12,785 nt of DNA. It comes from an uncultured Solirubrobacteraceae bacterium (GTDB taxonomy: Bacteria > Actinomycetota > Thermoleophilia > Solirubrobacterales > Solirubrobacteraceae). The translations under genes were made by a program, and so were the position numbers. The DNA is taken from contig CATPBV010000067.1 in the NCBI GenBank assembly GCA_955652345.1, positions 1-12,785 of the forward strand. The letters run 5' to 3'. The notes below the pieces were generated by a model. That model saw only the letters and a program-made list of their open reading frames with translations, ran no database searches and was not told where the DNA came from. Numbering within the stretch: position 1 is the first letter of the stretch; each line of letters begins with the position of its first letter. Positions 1 through 6,771 of this stretch are shown here, one piece after another.

Positions 1-1
1 C

Positions 2-583
2 GTCGGCTTCCCCGGTCCCGGCCACTTCATCGCCGAGCGCGAGCTCCCGATGAAGGTGGCGATGGGAATGCTGTCGCTGCTCGCGTTGATCGGCGGCATC
101 CTCCAGGTGCCGGGCGTGGACCATGACATCGCCCGCTTCCTGAACCCCACGTTTGCCGACTCTCGAATCGCGACGCAGGAGCCCACGGCCGGCTCGTCTT
201 GGGTGGGCCTGGTGATCGGCGCGGCGATCGCGGTCGTCGCGATCTCGCTCGCCTATCGAATCTGGGTTGCCCGGCCGGGTCTTTCGAGGACGCTTCAGGA
301 GCGGCTGCCGGCGCTACACAACTTCCTCTCGCACAAGTGGTACTTCGATGAGGTGATCGACATGATCATCGTGCGCCCGTCGTTGTGGGTCGGCCAGTTC
401 GCCACCACGGTGCTCGAGCGCGTCGTCATCACGGGCGCGATCACCGGCGGGACGGTGGGGCTGGTGAGGGCGGGCTCGGCGGCGGTCCGGCGCGCCCAGA
501 CCGGGTTCCTGCGCTACTACGCGGCGGCGATGGTCGTGTGCCTGTCCGGCGTAGCCCTCTATTTCCTGCTGACCGCGAGCTGA
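2..583 (+). CDS. nuoL: NADH-quinone oxidoreductase subunit L, C-terminal part (5' truncated by window edge)
   Basis: Last 193 residues of NuoL, the distal proton-pumping membrane subunit of respiratory complex I. The frame is open to the window edge, so the real start lies upstream; the internal ATG at 50 is not the start. The fragment has a membrane segment near the beginning (MLSLLALIGGILQVPGV) and another at about fragment residues 60-85. Next comes the NuoL tail: a KWYFDEVIDMIIVRP stretch, where the family has YYVDELYD-like sequence, leading into the long lateral helix. It then has RRAQTGFLRYYA, matching the family's QTG-x-x-R-x-YA, and a final membrane helix ending LYFLLTAS. The stop is followed 4 bases later by nuoM. 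The gene order L-M-N and these C-terminal motifs make the call firm. Confidence 0.93.
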   Translation, partial: VGFPGPGHFIAERELPMKVAMGMLSLLALIGGILQVPGVDHDIARFLNPTFADSRIATQEPTAGSSWVGLVIGAAIAVVAISLAYRIWVARPGLSRTLQERLPALHNFLSHKWYFDEVIDMIIVRPSLWVGQFATTVLERVVITGAITGGTVGLVRAGSAAVRRAQTGFLRYYAAAMVVCLSGVALYFLLTAS

Positions 584-587
584 CCGG

Positions 588-2132
588 ATGACCCTTTCGA
601 TCCTGATCTGGCTGCCGCTCGCGATCGGCCTGCTCGCGGGGCTGCTCCCGCGCGGGCTGATTGGACGCGGGGCCGCGGTCGGAAGCCTGATCACGCTCGG
701 GGTCGCGGTGTCGTTCGTCGCCCGCTTCGAGCTCGGACACGCCGGGCTTCAGTTCGTCACCGACAAGGTCTGGATCTCGGCGCTCGGCATCCACTACAAA
801 CTCGGGCTCGACGGGCTCAACATCGCGTTGATCCTGCTCACAGCGGTGCTGTTCAGCGCCTCGCTGATCTGGGCCTCCTTCCGCGAGTGGGATCGACCGC
901 GCATCTTCTACTTCCAACTCGGCCTGGCCCAGAGCGCGGTGCTCGGCGCCTTCTGCGCGCAGGACCTGGCGCTGTTCGTCGCGTTCTTCGACCTGATGCT
1001 GATCCCGTTCTACTTCCTGATCGGGATCTGGGGCTCCGGAGAGCGGGTCCGCGCAACAACCAAGCTGGTGGTCTACACGCTGGTCGGGTCGTTCTTCATG
1101 CTCGCGGCGGCGATCGCAACCGGAGTGCTGGCCTCAAACGAGCACGGCACGCCGATCACGTTCGTGATCTCCGCGCTCCAGCACCTGCCCCTCTCGCACA
1201 CGTCGCAAGACTGGATCTTCCTGTGCTTCGCGGTGGCGTTCCTGGTCAAGATGCCGCTGGTCCCGTTCCACGGCTGGCTCGCCGACGGCTACAAGTCGAT
1301 GCCGATCCCAGCTGTCGCCGTGTTCTCTGGCGTCCTTTCGAAGGTCGCCGCCTACGGCTTCCTGCGGATCGTGCTGCCGATGTTCCCTTACGCGTCGGTG
1401 CACTACCAGACGCTGATGCTGCTGATCGCACTGGCTTCGATCCTGTGGGGCACGGCGGTGGCGTTCACGACCAGCGACGCCCGGCTCGTGGTCGCCTATT
1501 CGAGCGTCGCCCAACTCGGGTTCATCACGCTCGGGATCTTCTCCCTGAGCTCCCAGGGAGGCCAGGGCGCACTGCTCCAGATGGTCAACCACGGGCTGGT
1601 GACAGCGCCTACGTTCTTCATCGTCGCCGCACTCGCCGCACGTGTCGACGGGTCGGAGGACCTGCGCGAGATGGGCGGGATCGCGGTGCGCGCTCCAGTC
1701 CTGGCTTCGCTGTTCCTGATCGTGGCGCTCGCGACGCTGGCGATGCCGGGCTCGTCGAACTTCGCGGGCGAATTCCTGATCCTGCTAGGTGTGTTCAAGG
1801 CGAAGCTCGTGATCTCCGTGATCGGCTTCGTTGGGGTGGTGGGCGCGTCGTTCTACGCGCTGCGGCTTTTCATCCGATCGATGCACAACCGGACCGGCGA
1901 GAAGGTTGCGTCGCGCGATCTCGGGATCGCCGAGGCTGCGGCGATCGCGCCGCTGGTGCTGGTGATCCTGGTGCTCGCGTTCTATCCGCAGTTCGTGCTG
2001 CGACGCACCGAGCCGACGCTCACACGGACCGTCGCGCCGGCGTTGCTCGCTTCCCGGCACTGGTTCTCCTGCCCGCCCGGCTGTCCGCCCGGTTCGACCG
2101 CGTATGCCCCACTGACTGCGAGCGCGCCATGA
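588..2132 (+). CDS. nuoM: NADH-quinone oxidoreductase subunit M
   Basis: 514-residue antiporter-like membrane subunit of complex I, which couples NADH:quinone electron transfer to proton pumping. The sequence is hydrophobic throughout, with about 14 membrane helices. Lysines expected in the proton channel are present: K221 in LVKMPLVPFHGW and K252 in SGVLSKVAAYGFLRI, 31 residues apart as in E. coli NuoM K234/K265. The distal glutamate is E395 in SNFAGEFLIL (E. coli E407). The conserved helix-5 glutamate (E. coli E144) is aspartate here, D135 in FFDLMLIPFYFLI. The C-terminus carries an odd Cys/Pro-rich tail (CPPGCPPGSTAY) after the last helix. The ATG at 588 lies 4 bases after nuoL, and the TGA overlaps the nuoN ATG, so translation is probably coupled. 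Very confident in identity. Confidence 0.97.
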   Translation: MTLSILIWLPLAIGLLAGLLPRGLIGRGAAVGSLITLGVAVSFVARFELGHAGLQFVTDKVWISALGIHYKLGLDGLNIALILLTAVLFSASLIWASFREWDRPRIFYFQLGLAQSAVLGAFCAQDLALFVAFFDLMLIPFYFLIGIWGSGERVRATTKLVVYTLVGSFFMLAAAIATGVLASNEHGTPITFVISALQHLPLSHTSQDWIFLCFAVAFLVKMPLVPFHGWLADGYKSMPIPAVAVFSGVLSKVAAYGFLRIVLPMFPYASVHYQTLMLLIALASILWGTAVAFTTSDARLVVAYSSVAQLGFITLGIFSLSSQGGQGALLQMVNHGLVTAPTFFIVAALAARVDGSEDLREMGGIAVRAPVLASLFLIVALATLAMPGSSNFAGEFLILLGVFKAKLVISVIGFVGVVGASFYALRLFIRSMHNRTGEKVASRDLGIAEAAAIAPLVLVILVLAFYPQFVLRRTEPTLTRTVAPALLASRHWFSCPPGCPPGSTAYAPLTASAP

Positions 2133-3775
2133 GCATCGTCCCGCTCGCCGCCTATCACGGGGCTGCCCACATCGCCGGCCCCTACATCGATTGGCGCGGC
2201 CTGTCCCCTATGGTGGCTCTCACTGCGGGCGGCCTCATCGTTCTGCTGGTGGGGCTGCTTCGAAGCGAGGTGGTCCGCAACCAGGTCGTTCCGGCCCTGA
2301 CGCTGGCCACGTTCGGGGCCACCATCGGTCTCGCGATCTGGCGCTTCAACGACCCGGCTTCGATTGTCTCGGGCGCGCTGCGCATCGACGACCTGGCGCT
2401 CGAGCTCGACATGCTGTTCGCGGCGGCGGGCATCGCCACCGTGCTGCTGTCCTGGCGCGCACGCGCGCCGCGGGAGTCCGGACACGGCGAATACCACGCG
2501 CTCTTGATCTTCAGCGTGCTGGGGATGGCGGCGCTCGTGTCCGCGCAGAACCTGATCACGCTGTTCATCGGGCTCGAGCTGCTGTCGATCCCGCTCTACA
2601 TCCTGTGCGCGTCGGAGACCCGCCGCGAGGGTTCGCTCGAGTCGGGCCTCAAGTACCTCGTGATCGGCTCCGTCGGGTCCGCGACGCTCGTCTACGGCCT
2701 TGCGCTCGTGTACGGCTCGACCGGTTCGACCGAGTTCACGGGGATCGGCGCTGCGGTCTCGCAGGGCAAGCTCGCCGGCGGCGTGCTCGGCAACCCGATG
2801 CTGCTGACTGGGCTCGGACTGGTGATCGTCGGGTTTGCGTTCAAGGCGTCCGTGGCGCCGTTCCACCAGTGGACCCCGGACGTGTACGAGGGGGCGCCGA
2901 CGCCGATCACCGCGTTCATGGCGACCGCCACCAAGGCCGCGGCGCTCGGAGTGTTCCTGCGCTTCTTCGACGTCGCCGCGATCTCGGCGCAGAACCAGTG
3001 GGCGCCGCTGATTGCGGCGATCGCCGCAATCACGATCGTGGTCGGGAACGTTGGCGCGCTTGGGCAATCCTCGATGAAGCGGATGCTCGGCTACTCGGGT
3101 GTCGCACAGGCGGGATACATGCTCGTCGGGGTGGTGGTGGGCAGCCAGCTCGGGATTCAGGCGACCGTGCTCTACCTGCTGATCTACCTGGCGATGAACA
3201 TGGCGGCGTTCGCCGTGGTGATCGCGGCCGAGCGGGAGTCCGAGGTGGGCGACGACATCTCCTCGCTGGCGGGCCTTGGGGCCCGCCAGCCGTGGCTCGC
3301 GTGGCCGATGACGGTGGCGATGCTCGGGCTTGCGGGAATCCCGGGCACCGTCGGATTCATCGGGAAGTTCCAGCTGATCCACGCGCTGGTCGCCGGGAGC
3401 TACACGTGGCTCGCGATCGTGCTCGTGATCGGCTCGATGTTGTCGCTCGGCTACTACCTACGGGTGGTGGCGGCGATGTGGATGCGCGGCGCGGCGGCGG
3501 TCCCGGCGGGCGCTCCAGCAGCGGCGGCGCCATTCGCCCCGATCGCGGGCGGCTCCCCGGAGGCCGACGATCGCGCCGCCGACCCCCACTTCGGCAGCCC
3601 GCTCGAGCAAGCGCCTGCTCAACAGCCAGAGCCGCCCGAGCCCGCGCGCCCCCGGCCCGAGCTGGCTGGCGTCGCGCTGCTGTTCGGAGCCGCGATCGTG
3701 TTCTTCGGAGTCTTCCCCTCGCCGCTGTTCAGTCTCGCCGCCCATGCCGGGCAGGCGATCTCCGGGCTGTTCTGA
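2129..3775 (+). CDS. nuoN: NADH-quinone oxidoreductase subunit N
   Basis: 548-residue third antiporter-like subunit of complex I. The start ATG at 2129 overlaps the nuoM stop in an ATGA junction. The same frame is open far upstream inside nuoM, but that stretch is arginine-rich shadow sequence, not NuoN. Channel residues are in place: E150 in FIGLELLSIPLYIL (E. coli E133), K239 in FAFKASVAPFHQW, K269 in ATATKAAALG and K413 in GFIGKFQLI. The VYEGAPTPITAF family motif is present. Length exceeds the usual 480-500 because of a hydrophilic Ala/Pro-rich stretch at about residues 454-510, before the last membrane helix. It is the last gene of the nuo operon in view, followed by hairpins in the gap to the convergent gene. 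Confidence 0.97.
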   Translation: MSIVPLAAYHGAAHIAGPYIDWRGLSPMVALTAGGLIVLLVGLLRSEVVRNQVVPALTLATFGATIGLAIWRFNDPASIVSGALRIDDLALELDMLFAAAGIATVLLSWRARAPRESGHGEYHALLIFSVLGMAALVSAQNLITLFIGLELLSIPLYILCASETRREGSLESGLKYLVIGSVGSATLVYGLALVYGSTGSTEFTGIGAAVSQGKLAGGVLGNPMLLTGLGLVIVGFAFKASVAPFHQWTPDVYEGAPTPITAFMATATKAAALGVFLRFFDVAAISAQNQWAPLIAAIAAITIVVGNVGALGQSSMKRMLGYSGVAQAGYMLVGVVVGSQLGIQATVLYLLIYLAMNMAAFAVVIAAERESEVGDDISSLAGLGARQPWLAWPMTVAMLGLAGIPGTVGFIGKFQLIHALVAGSYTWLAIVLVIGSMLSLGYYLRVVAAMWMRGAAAVPAGAPAAAAPFAPIAGGSPEADDRAADPHFGSPLEQAPAQQPEPPEPARPRPELAGVALLFGAAIVFFGVFPSPLFSLAAHAGQAISGLF

Positions 3776-3805
3776 TCGCTCCGCCGACCGGACACAGAAT
3801 CACGA

Positions 3806-3827
3806 GCCCCCACCGATAAGCGGGGGT
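3806..3827 (+). terminator. weak hairpin after nuoN
   Basis: Five C (3807-3811) pair with five G (3822-3826) around a 10-base loop, 31 bases after the nuoN stop. There is no T-run. It may help end nuo transcription, but the stem is short; the hairpin at 3862 is the better candidate. Confidence 0.25.
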
Positions 3828-3861
3828 CAGTGCTCAGGTGGCCGCATAGCGACCATGAGAG

Positions 3862-3892
3862 CACAACCCCGCGCCGGGCCGGGGGGGTTGTG
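3862..3892. terminator. hairpin between convergent nuoN and 2H phosphoesterase genes
   Basis: CACAACCCC (3862-3870) and GGGGTTGTG (3884-3892) are perfect 9-base complements around a GC-rich 13-base loop. The element sits between two genes that point at each other, so it can act on both strands. No T-run follows on either side, as is common in high-GC genomes, so termination is inferred from structure and position. Confidence 0.6.
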
Positions 3893-3908
3893 ATGTCGTG
3901 ACCGTCCC

Positions 3909-4424
3909 CTACGCGCCGAGCGGGAACGTCAGCTCGCGCGCCCATCTGCCGTCCTGGCCCCGGACGATCAACCACACCTCCTCGGCGGTCACGGCGATCG
4001 GCAGCAGCAGTGCGAGCTCCCGCTCGACCTCAGCGAACTCGCCGGATCCCACGGCCACCGTCAGGTGCGGGATCACCTCATCGTAGACGCCTTCGTATGG
4101 CGGGCACTCGGGCCAGCGCCGCCACACCTCCCGCGTCAAGGACACGAACGGCTCGCGCGGCTCGGGCGCCAAGAACAGCACGCCCGGAAACCGCTCGACA
4201 TGGGTCAGAAGGAACTGAACCGGGTCAGCGGCGGCGAACAGCTCACGGAGGCGCGCTCGCTCGGCGGGACCAACCGAATCGACATGCAAGAACGGCGAGA
4301 GCACGGTGATGTGCGCCGGCGCGCCATCGGCCGCCGATGGGTCGAGGCGCCCGCGATGCCCACCAACTGCCGCCTCGGCCGCCGGCACGGGGACGATCAA
4401 GCACGTCTCGCCGGACACCCCCAT
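3909..4424 (-). CDS. 2'-5' RNA ligase / 2H phosphoesterase family protein
   Basis: 171-residue member of the 2H phosphoesterase superfamily (LigT / RNA 2',3'-cyclic phosphodiesterase-like). Members act on cyclic phosphates or 2'-5' linkages in RNA or nucleotides; the substrate here cannot be told. Both signature H-x-T motifs are visible: H38-I-T40 in PAHITVLSPF and H120-L-T122 in IPHLTVAVG. About 80 residues separate them, as expected for the two-lobed fold. I chose ATG 4424 because the sequence then begins just before a beta strand (ETCLIVPVP). The longer frame back to 4493 would run through the dinB start and operator. It is divergent from dinB across fewer than 45 bases, so the promoters must overlap and it may share SOS control. 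No signal peptide; presumably cytosolic. Confidence 0.82.
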   Translation of the reverse strand: MGVSGETCLIVPVPAAEAAVGGHRGRLDPSAADGAPAHITVLSPFLHVDSVGPAERARLRELFAAADPVQFLLTHVERFPGVLFLAPEPREPFVSLTREVWRRWPECPPYEGVYDEVIPHLTVAVGSGEFAEVERELALLLPIAVTAEEVWLIVRGQDGRWARELTFPLGA

Positions 4425-4460
4425 GATTGTGCGTGATTGACCATTCGTCAGGCGCGTGCG

Positions 4461-4474
4461 CGAACATATGTTCG
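4461..4474. promoter_or_regulatory. SOS box (LexA operator) at the dinB start
   Basis: CGAACATATGTTCG is a perfect 14-base palindrome. It matches the Gram-positive/actinobacterial LexA consensus (CGAAC-N4-GTTCG), and in full the form known from Bacillus. Its ATG (4468-4470) is the likely dinB start codon. A TTGACC at 4437-4442 could be part of a promoter just upstream, but no good -10 pairs with it. The box is 37 bases upstream of the divergent 2H phosphoesterase start. The identity of the adjacent gene (dinB, a classic SOS gene) strongly supports the call. Confidence 0.88.
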
Positions 4475-5655
4475 TGTCGGGAGCCTCGATCATCCATGCA
4501 GATCTGGATGCGTTCTACGCGTCGGTCGAGCAGCGAGACGACCCGGATCTCGTGGGACGGCCCGTGATCGTCGGCGGCGGGGTGGTGCTCGCCGCCAGCT
4601 ACGAGGCCAGGGCTCGCGGCGTACGCACTGCGATGGGCGGGTGGATGGCACGCCGGCTGTGCCCGGACGCCGTCGTCGTGCCGCCGAGGATGGCGGCTTA
4701 CAGCGACGCGAGCAGGGCGGTGTTCGCAATCTTCAACGAGACCGCGCCGGTCGTCGAGGCCCTGTCGATCGACGAGGCGTTCCTGAACGTCCGAGGTCTC
4801 GAGCACATTTCCGGCACTCCGACCGAGATTGCTGTCCGCCTCCGACACACGGTCCGTGAGCAGGTGGGGCTACCGATCACCGTCGGCGTCGCGCGCACGA
4901 AGTTCCTCGCCAAGGTTGCGAGCGGCGTCGCTAAGCCCGACGGGCTGCTCGTCGTCGAGCCCGAGCATGAGCTCGAGTTCCTGCATCCGCTCGCGATCGA
5001 GCGGCTGTGGGGCGTCGGCGCCGTGACCTCGCGCAAGCTTCGCGCGCTCGGGATCGAGACGGTCGCACAGGTGTCAGAGCTTGGTGAGGAAACGCTGATC
5101 GCCGTTCTCGGCCGCGCGAGCGGTCGGCACCTGCACGCTCTCTCGCACAACCACGACCCGAGACCGGTCGTGGTGCGCCGGCGCCGGCGCTCGATCGGCG
5201 CCCAGCGGGCGCTGGGACGACGGACAAAGACGCCCGAGGAGATCGGGATCGCGGTGTTGGCGCTCGTCGACCGCGTGAGCCGCCGGCTTCGCGCGGCGGG
5301 CCGGGTCTGCCGCACGGTCGTGCTCCGTCTTCGCTTCGCCGACTATTCGCGTGCCACGCGCTCCTACACGATGGCGGAAGCGACCGCGCAGACGCAGGTC
5401 ATCTGGCGCGCGGCGGATGGGCTTCTCAGATCGTCGGGCCCGCTGATCGAGCGCCGCGGGCTCACGATGATCGGCGTAGCGCTTGCCAACCTCGAGGACC
5501 AGGGGGCAGTCCAGCTGTCGCTGCCGTTCGATCGCTCGGCGGAGCTCGATGCCGCGCTGGACCGCGTGCGCGAGCGCTTCGGCTCGGGGTCGATCACCCG
5601 GGGGGTGCTGGTGGGGCGCGACCCTGGCGTGTGGGTCCCGTTGCTGCCGGATTAG
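4468..5655 (+). CDS. dinB: DNA polymerase IV (Y-family translesion polymerase)
   Basis: 395-residue error-prone polymerase that extends primers across damaged template bases. Numbering is from ATG 4468; GTG 4456 and GTG 4474 are in-frame alternatives, giving 399 or 393 residues. The palm motif IIHADLDAFYASVE carries metal ligand D12 and probable steric-gate Y17. SIDEAFLNV carries D102 and E103. GVARTKFLAKVASGVAKPDG is the Y-family finger/palm segment. LWGVGAVTSRKLRALGI is the helix-hairpin-helix thumb region, followed by the little-finger domain. QLSLPF at about 349-354 fits a beta-clamp binding peptide, near the C-terminus as in other DinB proteins. The start codon lies inside a perfect LexA box, so expression should rise on DNA damage. 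All key residues are present; it looks functional. Confidence 0.95.
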   Translation: MFVSGASIIHADLDAFYASVEQRDDPDLVGRPVIVGGGVVLAASYEARARGVRTAMGGWMARRLCPDAVVVPPRMAAYSDASRAVFAIFNETAPVVEALSIDEAFLNVRGLEHISGTPTEIAVRLRHTVREQVGLPITVGVARTKFLAKVASGVAKPDGLLVVEPEHELEFLHPLAIERLWGVGAVTSRKLRALGIETVAQVSELGEETLIAVLGRASGRHLHALSHNHDPRPVVVRRRRRSIGAQRALGRRTKTPEEIGIAVLALVDRVSRRLRAAGRVCRTVVLRLRFADYSRATRSYTMAEATAQTQVIWRAADGLLRSSGPLIERRGLTMIGVALANLEDQGAVQLSLPFDRSAELDAALDRVRERFGSGSITRGVLVGRDPGVWVPLLPD

Positions 5656-5657
5656 AC

Positions 5658-5682
5658 CGGGGGCTGCGAGACAAAGTCCCCG
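5658..5682. terminator. hairpin between convergent dinB and VOC genes
   Basis: CGGGGGCT (5658-5665) pairs with AGTCCCCG (5675-5682), eight pairs with one G-T wobble, around a 9-base loop. It occupies most of the 32-base gap between two convergent stop codons, the right place for a shared terminator. No T-run is seen. Confidence 0.55.
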
Positions 5683-5687
5683 CGGCG

Positions 5688-6164
5688 TCAGCTCGACTCG
5701 AAGAAGCTCGCGGCGCGGCGCTCCATCTCCGCGTGGGAAAGCTGCTCGATCCGCTGGCTCAGCATCCATTGCTGACCGAACGGGTCGCGCACGCGCCCGC
5801 CACGCTCGCCATAGAACTGATCAGCCAAGGGGTACAGCACCTCCGCGCCCGCCGATACGGCTCGATCCCAGGCGGCGTCGACATCCTCCCAGTACGTGGC
5901 CATGATCGCCGTCACGATTCCGTCGAGCGACTTCGGCGACTTCGCCGGCTGGCCGTTCTCGCCCTCGTCGCTGATCATCACGACGGAGTCGCCGATCCGG
6001 ATCTCAGCATGGATGAGCTCTCCGCTCGGCCCTGTGAACCGCTCGCCGATCTCCACGGCTCCGAACGCCAACCGGTAGAAGTCGATCGCAGCGGCGCCGT
6101 CGCGCACGACGAGGCGGGGCGTGACCGTGTGAAGGTGCTCTGGGACTGGGCTAACGCTCGTCAT
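5688..6164 (-). CDS. VOC-fold (glyoxalase / PhnB-like) protein
   Basis: 158-residue protein of the vicinal-oxygen-chelate superfamily, PhnB-like or bleomycin-resistance-like branch. The first beta-alpha-beta unit reads VTPRLVVRDGAAAIDFYRLAFGAVE, typical of the group. It is followed by GELIHAEIRIGDSVVMISDE and the closing signature YGERGGRVRDPFGQQWML (substrate-side GR-x-DPFG). Members include glyoxalases, antibiotic-binding proteins and many of unknown role; nothing here fixes the substrate. Length fits a single-polypeptide two-module VOC protein. The start ATG at 6164 has no clear ribosome binding site; a TAGGAT on the minus strand at 6211-6206 could be a -10 box. Convergent with dinB, divergent from the GNAT remnant. 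Cytosolic by absence of a signal peptide. Confidence 0.83.
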   Translation of the reverse strand: MTSVSPVPEHLHTVTPRLVVRDGAAAIDFYRLAFGAVEIGERFTGPSGELIHAEIRIGDSVVMISDEGENGQPAKSPKSLDGIVTAIMATYWEDVDAAWDRAVSAGAEVLYPLADQFYGERGGRVRDPFGQQWMLSQRIEQLSHAEMERRAASFFESS

Positions 6165-6220
6165 CTGCCAACTGCGGCGAACGCATCGTGCTCATTCCAG
6201 GGTTGATCCTACCCCGAGGC

Positions 6221-6238
6221 GCCGGGCCCCGGCCCGGC
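6221..6238. repeat. GC-rich inverted repeat upstream of the GNAT gene
   Basis: GCCGGGC (6221-6227) and GCCCGGC (6232-6238) are perfect complements around a 4-base loop. It lies between the divergent VOC and GNAT genes, within the region where the missing GNAT N-terminus would be expected to be encoded. It could be a relic terminator or simple GC-rich sequence; function unknown. Confidence 0.35.
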
Positions 6239-6250
6239 CGACACAATCCC

Positions 6251-6631
6251 GTGCCGTGGCCCGGATCCGGCAAGCCCGATGCCTGGGGCGCTGTCGACGA
6301 GAGGGATCATGCAATCGCCTACCTGCTCACTGACCTGGTTGACGGCTGCGCTCACATCGAGCAGGTCAGCGTCGCCTCCGCACACGCGGGGCGCGGTATC
6401 GGTGCGACTCTGATCGACCACCTGGCGAGGACCGCCTCCGCGCAGAAGATCCCGGCCCTGACCCTGACGGCGGTCCGTGATGTGGCCTGGAACGCGCCGT
6501 ACTACGCGCGCCTCGGGTTCGAGGTCATCGAACCCGCCGATCAGGGTCCGGAGATGCGCGACCTCATCGAGCACGACACCAGCTCGATCCCCAGCAACGC
6601 GCCGCGCGTCGCGATGCGGCGCCCGACCTGA
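6251..6631 (+). CDS. GNAT-family N-acetyltransferase, apparently lacking its N-terminal region
   Basis: About 126 residues from GTG 6251; an in-frame ATG at 6188 gives 147, but the added residues are Pro/Gly/Arg-rich and unlike the fold. The acetyl-CoA binding core is clear: HIEQVSVASAHAGRGIGATLIDHL, with the R/Q-x-x-G-x-G/A loop in AGRGIGA. Then come IPALTLTAVRDVAWNAPYYARLGFEVI and C-terminal RVAMRRP, both typical of small actinobacterial GNATs. Relatives of about 160-180 residues usually start with an IRPATPADL-like strand and two helices that form the acceptor-site wall. Here only about 15 residues precede the strand AIAYLLTDLVDG, so those elements seem missing. It could be a decayed gene or a naturally short enzyme. 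No ribosome binding site is seen. Family call is firm; intactness and substrate are not. Confidence 0.62.
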   Translation: MPWPGSGKPDAWGAVDERDHAIAYLLTDLVDGCAHIEQVSVASAHAGRGIGATLIDHLARTASAQKIPALTLTAVRDVAWNAPYYARLGFEVIEPADQGPEMRDLIEHDTSSIPSNAPRVAMRRPT

Positions 6632-6650
6632 TCTCGCTTGTCCCCCCGAC

Positions 6651-6664
6651 GCGCCCCGGGGCGC
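6651..6664. terminator. palindromic hairpin after the GNAT gene
   Basis: GCGCCCCGGGGCGC is a perfect 14-base palindrome 19 bases after the GNAT stop. It can form a 5-base-pair stem with a CCGG loop. It is a plausible but short terminator without a T-run. Confidence 0.35.
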
Positions 6665-6758
6665 AATGAGCGCTTGCCATACTCCCCGCGTGATCAGCGG
6701 ATCCACGGATCCATGCGCCGGGGCCACCGACCCCACTCAGAACCGCCGGCGCGGAGAT

Positions 6759-6763
6759 AGGAG
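6759..6763 (+). promoter_or_regulatory. ribosome binding site deciding the TTG start of the CGNR gene
   Basis: AGGAG, eight bases before TTG 6772. There is no nearby ATG or GTG in frame at this spacing, so the ribosome binding site supports the TTG start. Confidence 0.65.
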
Positions 6764-6771
6764 CTACCGGT

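Noticed and set aside
887..2128. Long open frame running into nuoN from upstream
   Set aside because: It is an Arg/Pro/Ala-rich shadow of nuoM in another frame; nuoN begins at ATG 2129, where membrane sequence and family motifs start.
1982..3382. 466-codon open frame on the minus strand
   Set aside because: Its product is Arg/His/Glu-rich with no fold-like pattern and lies opposite the clear nuoM/nuoN genes; typical of high-GC antisense frames.
2191..3819. 542-codon plus-strand frame overlapping nuoN
   Set aside because: Arg/Gly-rich composition, no recognisable motifs, and fully overlaps nuoN in another frame.
6699..6713. Two GGATCC sites two bases apart upstream of the CGNR gene
   Set aside because: Each is a self-palindromic 6-mer; the pair has no longer symmetry and no promoter fit, so it was not called an operator.
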